Notes: generated by a model not told the origin, from the sequence alone. A stretch of 64,000 nt of DNA from CAVTJL01 sp963752325 (GCA_963752325.1 CAVVXU010000004.1:496001-560000); one strand, 5' to 3'. Counted from the stretch's first letter, positions 55,928-64,000 are shown. Numbers and translations: made by a program.

Positions 55928-56461
55928 TTGACTGAAACACCTCAGGGCAGCCGTCTTCCGGTTCTTGAGCCCGTGCCTGCGAGCGCCGAGACGTTCGCGC
56001 CGTACGGCTTCATGATCGAGGCGCGCTCGCCCGCCCCGCTCGAGGTCAATCTGGGCACGGCGCACCGGCACGACGTCGCGGTCTTCGCCACCGATCACCG
56101 CCCCGGCAGCCGGCTCGTGACCTCGGCCTTCGCGACCCAGGTGCAAAAGCTTCCGCTGACGCTCGGCATGCTCGAGCGCCATCCCCACTCCGATCAGGTG
56201 ATCGCCTCGATGCGCAGCGGCCGCTTCGTGCTGGCCGTGGCGCTGCCGGACGAGGAGGGCCTGCCGCGCCTGGACACGCTCAAGGCGTTTCTGCTCCAGC
56301 CCGGCAGCGGCGTGATCTACAGGGCGGGCGTCTGGCATCATCCGATGGTGGGCCTCGATGCCGAGGGCCTCTTCTTCGTCCAGTCCTGGCAGGACGGGTC
56401 GGCGCAGGATTGCGTCGAGATCGAGATGGCACCGCAGCTCTTGGTCGAGCCTCCCAGGTGA
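55928..56461 (+). CDS. Ureidoglycolate lyase (AllA) family protein
   Basis: 177 residues. Family segments are LEPVPASAETFAPYGFMIEA, LGMLERHPHSDQVI, FVLAVALPD, AFLLQPGSGVIYRAGVWHHPMVGL and FFVQSW, the cupin-like AllA fold with His ligands. AllA releases urea from ureidoglycolate in purine degradation, but homologues also occur in sugar-acid operons without other allantoin genes, as here, so this annotation is a family name only. The start is TTG 55928, since no ATG precedes the conserved region. The stop overlaps the regulator gene (TGATG). Confidence 0.85.
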   Translation: MTETPQGSRLPVLEPVPASAETFAPYGFMIEARSPAPLEVNLGTAHRHDVAVFATDHRPGSRLVTSAFATQVQKLPLTLGMLERHPHSDQVIASMRSGRFVLAVALPDEEGLPRLDTLKAFLLQPGSGVIYRAGVWHHPMVGLDAEGLFFVQSWQDGSAQDCVEIEMAPQLLVEPPR

Positions 56462-57222
56462 TGTCGTCTGAGCCAGGGACGTCGGCGGCGCCTCGGGCCG
56501 CCGACGGCTGCGCCGTCGAGGAGGAGGCGACGGACCGCCTCCCGGTGGCCGAGACCACGGTGCGGCGGCTGCAGGAGCTCGTCCTGAGCGGGCGCATCAA
56601 GCCCGGCCAAAAGCTGCCATCTCAGCGCGACCTGGCGCTCGAGTTCGACATCAGCCGGACCTCGCTGCGCGAGGCGCTCCGCGTCCTGGAGACGCTGGGC
56701 CTCGTGCGGGTCGAGCATGGTCGCGGCGCCATCGTCTGCGACCCGTCGATGGCGGCGGCGCCCCCGCACTGGCGCTTCGGTGACCGGTTTCCCGAGACCG
56801 ACGTCTTCCAGCTTCGCATGCTGATGGAGACCTACACGGCCCGGCTCGCGGCACCGCGCATCTCGGATGCCCAGCTGCGGGCGCTGCACGCCAACCTCGA
56901 TGCGATGCGCGCGGCGATGCGCGATCAGGACCTCGAGGCCAGCGCCCGGATCGACCTCGCCTTCCACCGCCTCCTCGTGGGCTATGCCGGCAACAAGATG
57001 TTCGCCGGCATCTACGACATGATCACGGGCGTCATGCTGGAGCTGCACCGCCTGCCGCTGCTCGCGCGTGACCGGCTCTGGGAGCCCGTGACCGAGCACG
57101 AGCACATCCTCTCGGCCCTCGAGCGCCATGATCCGGACGGGGCCGCCTACTATATGCGCCTCCACCTGATCCGCACGGCCGGTCGCAGCGGCATCGACGA
57201 GGCCCGCTGCCTCTCCTGGTGA
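56461..57222 (+). CDS. GntR-family regulator with FCD domain (FadR subfamily)
   Basis: 253 residues from ATG 56461, overlapping the preceding stop. The winged helix has QKLPSQRDLALEFDISRTSLREALRVLETLGLVRVEHGRG, the GntR signature. The all-helical FCD effector domain follows, with metal-ligand-type residues DLAFHRLL, EHEHIL and HLIRTA. It ends the transport-catabolism operon and likely controls it through the AGTGGT-AAG-ACCACT dyad at 48974-48988. Effectors of this subfamily are often sugar acids or dicarboxylates, in line with a uronate-type pathway. Confidence 0.93.
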   Translation: MSSEPGTSAAPRAADGCAVEEEATDRLPVAETTVRRLQELVLSGRIKPGQKLPSQRDLALEFDISRTSLREALRVLETLGLVRVEHGRGAIVCDPSMAAAPPHWRFGDRFPETDVFQLRMLMETYTARLAAPRISDAQLRALHANLDAMRAAMRDQDLEASARIDLAFHRLLVGYAGNKMFAGIYDMITGVMLELHRLPLLARDRLWEPVTEHEHILSALERHDPDGAAYYMRLHLIRTAGRSGIDEARCLSW

Positions 57223-57242
57223 CGAGCCGCCGGTCCGCGTCG

Positions 57243-58034
57243 TCAGCTGAGCCCCGCAGCCCGCGCAACGAGAAAAAAGCCCGCCGCGATGGCGAGGGCA
57301 CCGATGGCGCGGGCGACCCGATCGCCCGCGGGCGTCAGGCGCTCGGCCGTGATGGCGGCGGTCGCGAGGGCCATCGCGCGGAGGTCCATGACGCCGAGTG
57401 CCAGAAGAGCAGCGGTCGCGCCGGCGCAGCAGCGGCTGCAGTGCAGGCCGAGACGAAGGCCGTGCCTCAGCGCCGAGGCGGCGTCCGCCCGAAGCTCGTG
57501 GACACATCCGAGCGCTCCCCGGCAGCAGGCGAGCTGACGTGCCTTCCAGGCGGTGAGCTGAAGCGCACCGGCGAGCAGGACGACGAGGCCGGTGGCAAGG
57601 GGCACGGCGCGGGCCACTGCCGGCAGCCGCATCTCGGCCGCCGCCAGCGCCACCCCCAGCGGGAAGGCCGCCATGCCCACCGCCGTCCAGACCAGGAAAT
57701 AGCCGAGCGCCGCGAGGATGGTCAGGCAGGCGAGGCGTGCCTCGCCCACATGGCCCTGCACGCGGCGGTAGCGCTGCAGCATCGGCATCAGGGAGGGCAG
57801 CATCATGGCCGCCATCATCGGGGCCCACATGCCGATGAAGGAGGCGGCGGCCGCGGGCCAGGACCGCCCACAGATCGGCATCCACGTCATGGACATGACC
57901 CAGCCGCCGGGCATGGGCATCCCACCCATCGTCGCCATCGAGGCGCACCAGACGGTCGTCGCCGCGGCGCTGGCCACGAACAAAAGTGCCGCGGCGGCGA
58001 GAAAGGCCCGATCCGAGGCTCGAGCGGACGTCAT
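57243..58034 (-). CDS. DUF2182 family membrane protein
   Basis: 263 residues with about seven membrane segments. DUF2182 landmarks are WVMSMTWMPICG, SFIGMWAPMMAAMMLPSLMPML and HCSRCCAGATAALLALGVMDL; the Met-rich membrane helix and Cys-Cys motif suggest copper or another soft-metal role, unproven. Convergent with the FCD regulator, 20 bases apart. It is followed upstream on the same strand by a DUF899 gene, a pairing that may be functional. Confidence 0.88.
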   Translation of the reverse strand: MTSARASDRAFLAAAALLFVASAAATTVWCASMATMGGMPMPGGWVMSMTWMPICGRSWPAAAASFIGMWAPMMAAMMLPSLMPMLQRYRRVQGHVGEARLACLTILAALGYFLVWTAVGMAAFPLGVALAAAEMRLPAVARAVPLATGLVVLLAGALQLTAWKARQLACCRGALGCVHELRADAASALRHGLRLGLHCSRCCAGATAALLALGVMDLRAMALATAAITAERLTPAGDRVARAIGALAIAAGFFLVARAAGLS

Positions 58035-58086
58035 GGGCGATGCGCCTCCCCACCCTCGATCGTGCCGGCTGCGCCCTCAATCCGGC

Positions 58087-58851
58087 TCAGGCCCGCGCGT
58101 ACTCGTCGTTGCGGCGCCACCACACGCCCGCCTCGTTGCGGCCCAAGGGCGCACGGTCGAGCCACTGATAGGCACCCCACAGGCCGTCCAGCCCACGCGC
58201 ATAGGTGGAGTAGGTGTGGAAGACGGCACCATCCTCGAGCACGAAGGCGCTCATGCCGGGCCGGTCGCGCGTGAAGCTCGGGACGTCCGTGCCGCAGGAG
58301 GCGGCGAAACCTGCGACGGGCGCAGGTGGCGGCGTCACGTCCATCGCGTGGGCGTTGCGCCTGTAGTTGTACTCGACATCGCCCGTGCGCTGCTGCGCCT
58401 CGGTGAAGGACACGTTGAAGTCGAAGTTGAACGCGCCGCCTTGCGAGGACGCCCAGGGGAAGGACCACCCCATCCGCTGCCTGTAGGCGTGCAGCTTCTC
58501 GAGCGAGGCCCGCGACACCGCCGTCAGCGTCACATCGTGGTTGGCGAGGTGGACGGCGAAGCCGTCGAACCCGTCCGCGATCATCGAGCAGGAGGGGCAG
58601 CCCGCCTTCCAGTCGGGCCCGAACATGAAGTGGTAGACGATGAGCTGCGAGCGCCCCCGAAAGAGGTCCGGCAGCGAGGCGGTGCCCTCGTCCGTGTCGA
58701 AGCGGTAGTCTTTCTCGACGCGCACCCAGGGCAGCTCCTGGCGTCGCCTTGCAAGCTCATCGCTGCGCCGCGTGAGGTCCTTCTCGGCCTCGAGCAGCTC
58801 GAGGCGTGCCGCCAGCCAGTCCTCGCGCGTTCCCGTCATGTGGCTCGTCAT
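58087..58851 (-). CDS. DUF899 (thioredoxin-like) family protein
   Basis: 254 residues. DUF899 landmarks are LPWVRVEKDYRFDT, QLIVYHFMFGPDWKAGCPSCSMIADGFDG and TLTAVSRASLEKL, then RDRPGMSAFVLEDGAVFHTYSTYARGLD. The CPSC pair in a thioredoxin-like fold suggests redox chemistry, though the activity is unknown. It ends 52 bases before the DUF2182 gene and is probably cotranscribed with it. Two nearby starts (58851, 58839) are equally possible. Confidence 0.9.
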   Translation of the reverse strand: MTSHMTGTREDWLAARLELLEAEKDLTRRSDELARRRQELPWVRVEKDYRFDTDEGTASLPDLFRGRSQLIVYHFMFGPDWKAGCPSCSMIADGFDGFAVHLANHDVTLTAVSRASLEKLHAYRQRMGWSFPWASSQGGAFNFDFNVSFTEAQQRTGDVEYNYRRNAHAMDVTPPPAPVAGFAASCGTDVPSFTRDRPGMSAFVLEDGAVFHTYSTYARGLDGLWGAYQWLDRAPLGRNEAGVWWRRNDEYARA

Positions 58852-58985
58852 CGTTCTCGTCTCCTGCCTTCCGGTCGCCGGTCGGGGGCGACCGGGCGGT
58901 TGTTGGTGACGCGATAGACTTGGTGCCGGGGGCCGGTCCGGTGGGAGTTACAAGTGTGGCGGGATTCTTCTCGCGGGCGCGCCGA

Positions 58986-60080
58986 TCAGACATCCGGCAG
59001 CGTGAAGACGGCGCAGGGCGCAGCGATGCCGCGCAGCCCATGCTCCCCCAGCGGCGTCAGCGGCTCTTTGACCTCGGCGGCGAGGGCGCCCGAGATCAGC
59101 ACCTGCCGGCCGAGCGGACGGCACAGGCCCTCGAGCCGGCTGACGAGATTGACCGCGGGCCCGATGGCGGTGAAGTCCAGCCGGTCGGCAGCGCCGACAT
59201 TGCCCCAGAGAATGGCACCCAGATGCAGCGCCACGCCGAAGGGCAGGGGCGGCAGCGCTTGTGCCTGCCTGGCAGCGTCGAGATGGGCCATGCCGGCGCG
59301 GATGGCAGCGACCGCGCGCAGCGCCGCCTCGCAGGCCTCGGCCGGGGCATCGCTGACCGGAAAAATCGCCAGCACGCCGTCGCCGATGAGCTTCAGCACC
59401 TCGCCCCCGAAGGCATGCACCGCCCCGGCGACGCGGTCGAACCAGGCATCCAGCGCGGCGATCACCGTCGCAGGCTCGCTCGTCTCGGACAGCGCGGTGA
59501 AGTCGCGGAGATCGGCATAGAGCAGGGCCGCGCGGATCGTCTCTCCGCTGCCGCGACCGACTGCGCCGGCCCGCACCCGGGCAGCGCTGCGTCGGCCCAG
59601 ATAGGCCTCGAGCAGGGCCGCCAGCGCCGCCTCCGCGGCGAGTGCCGCCAGCGGTGCCGCCGCGAAGCGTGCGACCTGGCGCAGCCGGCCAGTCTCGGTG
59701 GGGTCGAGCGGCCGCGTGGCGGCCCAGCCCAGCGCGGCGCTCGTCGGTGCCGGGCCCACTCTGTCCTCGAGCACCGGGCCGAGCCCGGCCAGCCAGCCGC
59801 GCCCGGCGTCCCCGGGCGCGGCGCCGGCGAAGCCCAGCGCCTCGATCACGGCACCGGTCTCCGCGCGCCACAGCCAGGTGCGGCGGGCGATGATCGGATG
59901 CGGCACAGCGAGCGTCAGCGCCCCGCCGGCCAGGGGCAGGCCGTCGGCCACAAGCAGGCCGCCGAGCTCGGCCAGGAACCGGTCGGGACTGGGCGAGGCG
60001 GCGGCGTCGTCCACGAGCCAGGCGAGGGGCAGGGGCAGCTCCATGCGGCGATCATGCAGCGCCGTCCCCTCTTCTGTCAC
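58986..60080 (-). CDS. Class III adenylate/guanylate cyclase
   Basis: About 364 residues. The N-terminal half (1-170) is a variable Ala/Leu-rich sensor-like region. The cyclase domain has AALLYADLRDFTALSE (first metal Asp), GGEVLKLIGDGVLAIFP (second metal Asp), GVALHLGAILWGNVG, and LDFTAIGPAVNLVSRLEGLC, which holds the transition-state Asn and Arg. It makes cAMP or cGMP; the DFTAIGPAVN form is usual in adenylate cyclases. The start is GTG 60080 or ATG 60044. A cNMP-binding protein at 21899-22666 could read the product. Confidence 0.9.
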   Translation of the reverse strand: MTEEGTALHDRRMELPLPLAWLVDDAAASPSPDRFLAELGGLLVADGLPLAGGALTLAVPHPIIARRTWLWRAETGAVIEALGFAGAAPGDAGRGWLAGLGPVLEDRVGPAPTSAALGWAATRPLDPTETGRLRQVARFAAAPLAALAAEAALAALLEAYLGRRSAARVRAGAVGRGSGETIRAALLYADLRDFTALSETSEPATVIAALDAWFDRVAGAVHAFGGEVLKLIGDGVLAIFPVSDAPAEACEAALRAVAAIRAGMAHLDAARQAQALPPLPFGVALHLGAILWGNVGAADRLDFTAIGPAVNLVSRLEGLCRPLGRQVLISGALAAEVKEPLTPLGEHGLRGIAAPCAVFTLPDV

Positions 60081-60094
60081 CCGCGGCCGCTACC

Positions 60095-60544
60095 TCAGCC
60101 GGCGCGCCCATAAAAGGGGTCTGAGCCCGGATCTTTCCCGGCCGCCGCCTCGGCCAGCCTGCCCAGATAGTGAGCCCAGCCTTCCGCATGGCTGGCGCAT
60201 TGCTCGGCGTTCGGCAGGCCCGTGTGGGTCAGGCGCACCAGCGTTCCGTCCGGCTGCTCGATCAGGTCGATCTCGACCAGGCTCGAGCCCGGCGGCACCG
60301 TCTCGCTGCCATCCCAGCCGAAGCTGTAGGCCAGGCGATGCACGGGCACGACCTCGCGGAAGGACCCGCGGGCGAAGCGGGCACCCGTGACGTTGACGAG
60401 ATAGAGCCCACCCGGCTCCGGCTCGATCTGCGCCTCGGTCCCCATCCAGCGCAGGATCTTTTCCGGATCGGTCAAAAGAGCAAAAACCGCCGCGGGCGGT
60501 GCGGGGACATGGGTCTCGCGGCGGACGACGAGGGCCTCGTCCAT
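60095..60544 (-). CDS. SRPBCC (AHSA1-type) domain protein
   Basis: 149 residues from ATG 60544 (MDEALVVRRETHVPAPPAAV). The START-like fold is shown by VFALLTDPEKILRWMG, PEPGGLYLVNVTG, GSFREVVPVHRLAYSFGW, VEIDLIEQPDGTLVRLTHTGLP and the C-terminal helix HAEGWAHYLGRLAEAA. Such proteins bind hydrophobic ligands or act as small stress proteins; many are paired with regulators. It is divergent from the TPR-winged-helix regulator at 60713, which may control it. Confidence 0.9.
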   Translation of the reverse strand: MDEALVVRRETHVPAPPAAVFALLTDPEKILRWMGTEAQIEPEPGGLYLVNVTGARFARGSFREVVPVHRLAYSFGWDGSETVPPGSSLVEIDLIEQPDGTLVRLTHTGLPNAEQCASHAEGWAHYLGRLAEAAAGKDPGSDPFYGRAG

Positions 60545-60712
60545 CGGCCTTCTCCTCGGTTGCAGGTGTCGGATCAATCGCGGCCAAAACTTGCGGCGCG
60601 GCATCTCCTTGTCGTTTGCGCCCCTCGCGATACGACATTGTGCCTCGTGATTGTGCGCTAGACTTGGGGCCGGGCACCGAGCGGCGGGAGTGACAAGCGT
60701 GGCGGGATACCG

Positions 60713-61933
60713 GTGGACTCGCTGATCACGGCCGCCGCGCGTGCGCTCGCCACGGGCGACCCACTGGGTGCGTTGAAGCGGGTGGCACTTCGCGACGATG
60801 CGCCGGCGCTTGCGCTTCGCGGCATCGCGATGGCGCAGCTGGGCGACCTCGATCGGGCGAAGCTCCTCCTGCGCAGCGCCGCCCGTGCCTTCGGCCCGAG
60901 GGAGGCCGTGGCCCGTGCCCGGTGCGTGGTGGCCGAGGCCGAGGTGGCGCTGGCCTCGCGCGATCTGGGCTGGCGCCCGCAGGCGCTCGACGCGGCGCGC
61001 CGGACGCTCGAGCAGCATGGCGATGGGCTCAACGCCGCGCATGCGCGCTATCTCGCGATCAGGCGTCTTCTGCTGATCGGCCGCCTGGATGAGGCCGACG
61101 GCATGCTGACAGGGCTCGACCCCACGGCCGTCCCGCCGGCGCTGGCGGCCGCCCACCATCTGATCGTCGCGGGAGCGGCGATGCGGCGTCTCAGGACGCG
61201 GACCGCCCGCGATGCGCTGGCCCGGGCCGACCAGGCAGCCCGCCAGGCCCGCATCCCGGCGCTGATGGCGGAGGTCGAGAGCGCGTCCCGCATCCTGGAC
61301 ACACCCGCTGCGCGCCTGATCGCCCGTGGCGAGGAGCGACCGCTCCTGCTCGAGGAGGTCGAGGCCCTGCAGACGTCGACAGCGCTCGTCGTCGATGCAT
61401 GCCGGCATGCCGTGCGCGATCGGAACGCGACGGTCTCCCTGGCGAGCCGCCCGGTCCTCTTTGCCCTCGCGCGCGCCTTGGGCGAGGCCTGGCCAGACGA
61501 CGTGCCGCGCGACACCCTCGTGGCGCGGGCTTTCGGCGGGAAGCAGGCCGACGAATCGCATCGCGCGCGCCTGCGGGTCGAGATCGGGCGGCTTCGCGCG
61601 GCGCTGCGGTCGCTGGCGGAGATCGACGCGACGAGGCGGGGTTTCGCCCTCGCACCGCGCCATGCCGCCGAGGTCCTCGTGCTCGCCCGGCCGATCGAGG
61701 AGCGGCATGCGGCGGTGCTGGCCCTCCTCGCCGACGGCGAGGCGTGGTCGAGCTCGGCCCTGGCGCTGGCGCTCGGCACGAGCCAGCGCACCGTGCAGCG
61801 CGCGCTCGACAGGCTTGCGGCGTCGGGTAGGATTCAATCGTTCGGTCGCGGGCGGTCGCGGCGCTGGATGACCCCACCCGTGCCGGGATTCACGACGACC
61901 TTGTTACTCCCGGCCCCGCTGCCGGGTGACTAG
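60713..61933 (+). CDS. TPR-like protein with C-terminal winged helix-turn-helix (transcriptional regulator)
   Basis: 406 residues from the GTG at 60713. The N-terminal 200 or so residues are helical repeats (ALALRGIAMAQLGDLDRAKLLLRSAARAF and similar). A central block SRPVLFALARALGEAWPDDVPRDTLVARAFGGK, then ESHRARLRVEIGRLRAALR, resembles a SARP-like winged helix. The C-terminus VLALLADGEAWSSSALALALGTSQRTVQRALDRLAASGRI is a clear second helix-turn-helix. Two DNA-binding modules around repeats suggest a ligand- or protein-sensing regulator. The beta-propeller gene begins 10 bases downstream, and an SRPBCC gene is divergent. Confidence 0.82.
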   Translation: MDSLITAAARALATGDPLGALKRVALRDDAPALALRGIAMAQLGDLDRAKLLLRSAARAFGPREAVARARCVVAEAEVALASRDLGWRPQALDAARRTLEQHGDGLNAAHARYLAIRRLLLIGRLDEADGMLTGLDPTAVPPALAAAHHLIVAGAAMRRLRTRTARDALARADQAARQARIPALMAEVESASRILDTPAARLIARGEERPLLLEEVEALQTSTALVVDACRHAVRDRNATVSLASRPVLFALARALGEAWPDDVPRDTLVARAFGGKQADESHRARLRVEIGRLRAALRSLAEIDATRRGFALAPRHAAEVLVLARPIEERHAAVLALLADGEAWSSSALALALGTSQRTVQRALDRLAASGRIQSFGRGRSRRWMTPPVPGFTTTLLLPAPLPGD

Positions 61934-61942
61934 GGTGGTGCC

Positions 61943-62617
61943 ATGGAAAAGACACCCGCCAAGATCCTAAACACCTTCGGGCCCTTTCCCGGCGCGGATC
62001 GCGTGGGCGGGGTCACCTTCGACGGCCACCATGTCTGGTTCGCCTCGGGCGACAGGCTCAACGCCTTCGACCCTGCGAGCGGCGAGGCCGTGCGCGCGAT
62101 CGACGTCGCCGCGCATGCCGGGACCGCCTACGACGGCCGGCACCTCTTCCAGATCGCCGAGGATCGCATCCAGAAGATCGATCCCGAGACCGGCCGCGTG
62201 CTGGCGACGATCCCGGCACCGGGCGGCGGCGGCGATTCGGGCCTCGCCTGGGCCGAAGGCTCGCTCTGGGTGGGCCAGTACCGGGACCGGAAGATCCATC
62301 AGGTCGACCCGGAGACGGGCAGGGTCCTGCGCACGATCGAATCCGATCGCTTCGTCACCGGGGTCACCTGGGCCGAGGGCGATCTCTGGCACGGCACCTG
62401 GGAGGCCGAGGAAAGCGAGCTCAGGCGCATCGATCCGCAAAGCGGCGAGGTCCTGGAAAGCCTCGCGATGCCAGCGGGCGTGGGCGTGTCGGGGCTCGAG
62501 TCCGACGGCGGCGACCGCCTCTTCTGCGGCGGCGCGAACAGCGCCCAGGTAAGGGTCGTCGAGCGGCCGAGAAGGCCCTCCGTCGCGAGCGATCAGGCCG
62601 GCCACACCAGGAGCTAG
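61943..62617 (+). CDS. Beta-propeller protein (Vgb/glutaminyl-cyclase-like)
   Basis: 224 residues made of repeated blades: GGVTFDGHHVWFASGDRLNAFDPASGE, then GTAYDGRHLFQIAEDRIQKIDPETGR, then GLAWAEGSLWVGQYRDRKIHQVDPETGR, then GVTWAEGDLWHGTWEAEESELRRIDPQSGE. Each blade carries the DP-x-(S/T)GE turn. It has no signal peptide. It resembles virginiamycin B lyase and glutaminyl-peptide cyclotransferase folds, but length and active-site residues do not decide between them. It is tightly downstream of the TPR-HTH regulator and presumably acts with it as a sensor or in resistance. Confidence 0.8.
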   Translation: MEKTPAKILNTFGPFPGADRVGGVTFDGHHVWFASGDRLNAFDPASGEAVRAIDVAAHAGTAYDGRHLFQIAEDRIQKIDPETGRVLATIPAPGGGGDSGLAWAEGSLWVGQYRDRKIHQVDPETGRVLRTIESDRFVTGVTWAEGDLWHGTWEAEESELRRIDPQSGEVLESLAMPAGVGVSGLESDGGDRLFCGGANSAQVRVVERPRRPSVASDQAGHTRS

Positions 62618-62790
62618 GCCCGCCGCCCCGACCGGTCGACGCTCTCCGTCCCCGGGACAACGAACAAAAGCTCACGCTGACGACGCGGGCGGGCCCGTTG
62701 CGGCTCGCCCGTCAGCATGTCCCGTCACGTTGCCCAGCGAATCGAAAGCCCGCCACGGGGGCGGGCGCTGCTCGACGATGCGCGAGGAGG

Positions 62791-63036
62791 CTAGACCTCG
62801 TCGCGCTCGGCCCGCTTGCGCATCAGCTTGCGGTAGCGGCGGATCGCCTCGGCCTTCTCGCGAGCGCGTCGCTCCGAGGGCTTCTCGTAGTGGCGTCGCA
62901 TGCGCATCTCGCGATACAGGCCCTCGCGCTGCATCTTCTTCTTCAGCGCGCGCAGCGCCTGGTCGACATTGTTGTCGCGAACCTGAACCTCGATGATGGT
63001 ACGGCCCTCCAGCTTGCCCCATCCACGGGACGACAA
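62791..63036 (-). CDS. rpsU: 30S ribosomal protein S21
   Basis: 81 residues. The core IIEVQVRDNNVDQALRALKKKMQREGLYREMRMRRHYEKPSERRAREKAEAIRRYRKL is bacterial S21, very basic, with the alphaproteobacterial extended C-terminus. The start is taken as TTG 63036, preceded by AGGAGAGGGG; no ATG occurs before the conserved core, so the N-terminal 12 residues are less certain. The peptide deformylase and COQ9-family genes are divergent beside it; an rpsU-COQ9 neighbourhood is familiar in alphaproteobacteria. Confidence 0.96.
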   Translation of the reverse strand: MSSRGWGKLEGRTIIEVQVRDNNVDQALRALKKKMQREGLYREMRMRRHYEKPSERRAREKAEAIRRYRKLMRKRAERDEV

Positions 63037-63142
63037 AACACGTCCCCTCTCCTATGAGGGGTTGCGCGCACTATACCGCGATCGCGCGCGGACGCAACGG
63101 CGGCCGCGGCCCGCCCCGCACGATGCTCAGATGGGAGAGCCC

Positions 63143-63688
63143 ATGACCCTGCTCAAGATCGCCCGCCTCGGCCATCCGGTCCTGCTGCGCCCGGCGCTGC
63201 CGGTCGCCGATCCGCGGGAGCCCGCCTGCCGGGCGCTCGTCCGGGACATGATCGAGACGATGCAGGATGCCGACGGCGTCGGCCTCGCCGCACCCCAGGT
63301 CTACCGGAGCCTACGGCTGATCGTGGCTCTGCCGGTGAGCGAGCGGGAGGAGGATCGCCCGCCCGAGCCGCTGGTGATCTTCAATCCCGAGCTCGAGCTC
63401 GAGGATGGCCCGCCGCTGCTGGGCCTCGAGGGCTGCCTCTCGATCCCCGGCCTGCGGGGCGTCGTGCCGCGCGCGGAACGGCTGCGCTACCGGGGGCTGG
63501 ACCGGGACGGCGCGCCGATCGAGGGCAGGGCCGAGGGCTTTTTCGCCCGTATCCTCCAGCACGAGGTCGACCATCTGGACGGCGTGCTCTTCCCGATGCG
63601 GATGAAGGATCTGTCTCTTCTGGCGATGACCGGCGAGGCGCACCACCTTCAAGAGGCACTGCGTGCGGCGAGCGGAGAGCGATCATGA
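63143..63688 (+). CDS. def: Peptide deformylase
   Basis: 181 residues from ATG 63143, preceded by GGGAGA. The three family motifs are complete: GVGLAAPQV (motif 1), EGCLSIPG (motif 2, metal Cys) and QHEVDHLDG (motif 3, HExxH metal site). It removes formyl groups from nascent proteins. The C-terminus is somewhat longer than E. coli Def. The stop overlaps the next ATG by four bases, so it is coupled to the COQ9-family gene. It may be a second deformylase copy, since fmt is not adjacent. Confidence 0.95.
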   Translation: MTLLKIARLGHPVLLRPALPVADPREPACRALVRDMIETMQDADGVGLAAPQVYRSLRLIVALPVSEREEDRPPEPLVIFNPELELEDGPPLLGLEGCLSIPGLRGVVPRAERLRYRGLDRDGAPIEGRAEGFFARILQHEVDHLDGVLFPMRMKDLSLLAMTGEAHHLQEALRAASGERS

Positions 63689-64000
63689 GCGAGGCGATGC
63701 GCGAGCGGCAGGCGCTGCGCGACCGGGTGGGCGAGGCGGCTCTTTCCCATGCCGCCTTCGATGGCTGGGTCAAGCGGACCCTTCATCGTGCGGCCGAGGA
63801 TGCCGGCGTGGACCGCGCCACTGTGGCCCGCCTCTTTCCGCAAGGTGCCGAGAGCCTGCTCGACTGGCTGGCCGACTGGGCGGACCGGCAGATGGTGCTG
63901 GCGGTCGATCCCGAGGAGCTGGCGAGGCTGCCGGTGCGCCGGCGCATCGCGCGGCTGGTGCGCGCCCGCCTGGAGGCCCTGACCCCGCACCGTGAGGCGG
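63685..64000 (+). CDS. COQ9 family protein, 3' partial
   Basis: The first 105 residues of a COQ9-like protein run to the window end. The TetR-like N-terminal helices are ERQALRDRVGEAALSHAAFDGWVKRTLHRAAEDAGVDRATVARLFPQG, followed by LLDWLADWADRQMVLAVDPEEL. COQ9 proteins bind lipids and support ubiquinone biosynthesis. The start ATG 63685 overlaps the deformylase stop (ATGA). The C-terminal lipid-binding part lies outside the window. Confidence 0.88.
   Translation, partial: MSEAMRERQALRDRVGEAALSHAAFDGWVKRTLHRAAEDAGVDRATVARLFPQGAESLLDWLADWADRQMVLAVDPEELARLPVRRRIARLVRARLEALTPHREA

Overview
The window is high-GC DNA, probably from an alphaproteobacterium near Rhodospirillales/Geminicoccales. The clues are strong G/C third-position bias, rpsU and def next to a COQ9-family gene at the right end, tRNA genes with an encoded CCA end, and many ABC importers for polyamines, sugars, peptides and iron complexes. 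The lineage is inferred from gene content only.

Reading quality is uneven. By my count about forty single-base frame breaks interrupt genes that otherwise look whole. They are dense at 12-21 kb and 35.7-39.1 kb and mostly absent elsewhere. Where I could trace them, most are single extra C or G bases, so I treat them as likely consensus errors and annotate whole genes across them. The SIR2-STAND gene also carries two in-frame stop codons, which extra bases do not explain.

Left accessory region (0.8-12.9 kb). After a partial enolase-superfamily gene comes a less GC-rich 5.2-kb gene for a SIR2-STAND-TPR protein (defence type, disrupted). It is followed by ppk2, a zntB-like transporter, fragments of a cyclase-TPR protein and of a second zntB, a solitary AAA ATPase with a TOPRIM/DUF4435-like C-terminus, a DUF2283 gene, an unknown small protein and a cluster of five hairpin repeats.

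Central region (12.9-31.1 kb). This holds an enolase-superfamily gene divergent from two sugar ABC permeases, a DUF4010/MgtC-like membrane protein, a putrescine-type importer (potF-potA-potB-potC order), a cNMP-FHA protein, a CBS-BON protein, and tRNA-Gly and tRNA-Lys. An AbiJ-NTD4-like gene sits just behind tRNA-Lys. Next are a methyltransferase, a chimeric relic of an iron ABC transporter, and an intact FecBCD-type operon that ends in two uncharacterised GATase1-like proteins.

Right region (31-64 kb). The kdpFABCDE potassium system has an extra small ORF and a KdpE-box-like site. It is followed by an HlyD/RbbA/ABC-2 exporter and an EmrAB-type pump divergent from a LysR regulator. A catabolic importer operon (SBP_bac_5 binding protein, two permeases, fused double ATPase, NAD epimerase, SDR, ureidoglycolate-lyase family protein, FCD regulator) has a palindromic operator in front of it. 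The window ends with DUF2182, DUF899, a class III cyclase, an SRPBCC protein, a TPR-winged-helix regulator, a beta-propeller protein, rpsU, def and a partial COQ9-family gene.

Three candidate anti-phage genes (SIR2-STAND, AAA-TOPRIM, AbiJ-like), all less GC-rich than their surroundings, make this a probable acquisition zone. No CRISPR array, transposase or integrase was seen.
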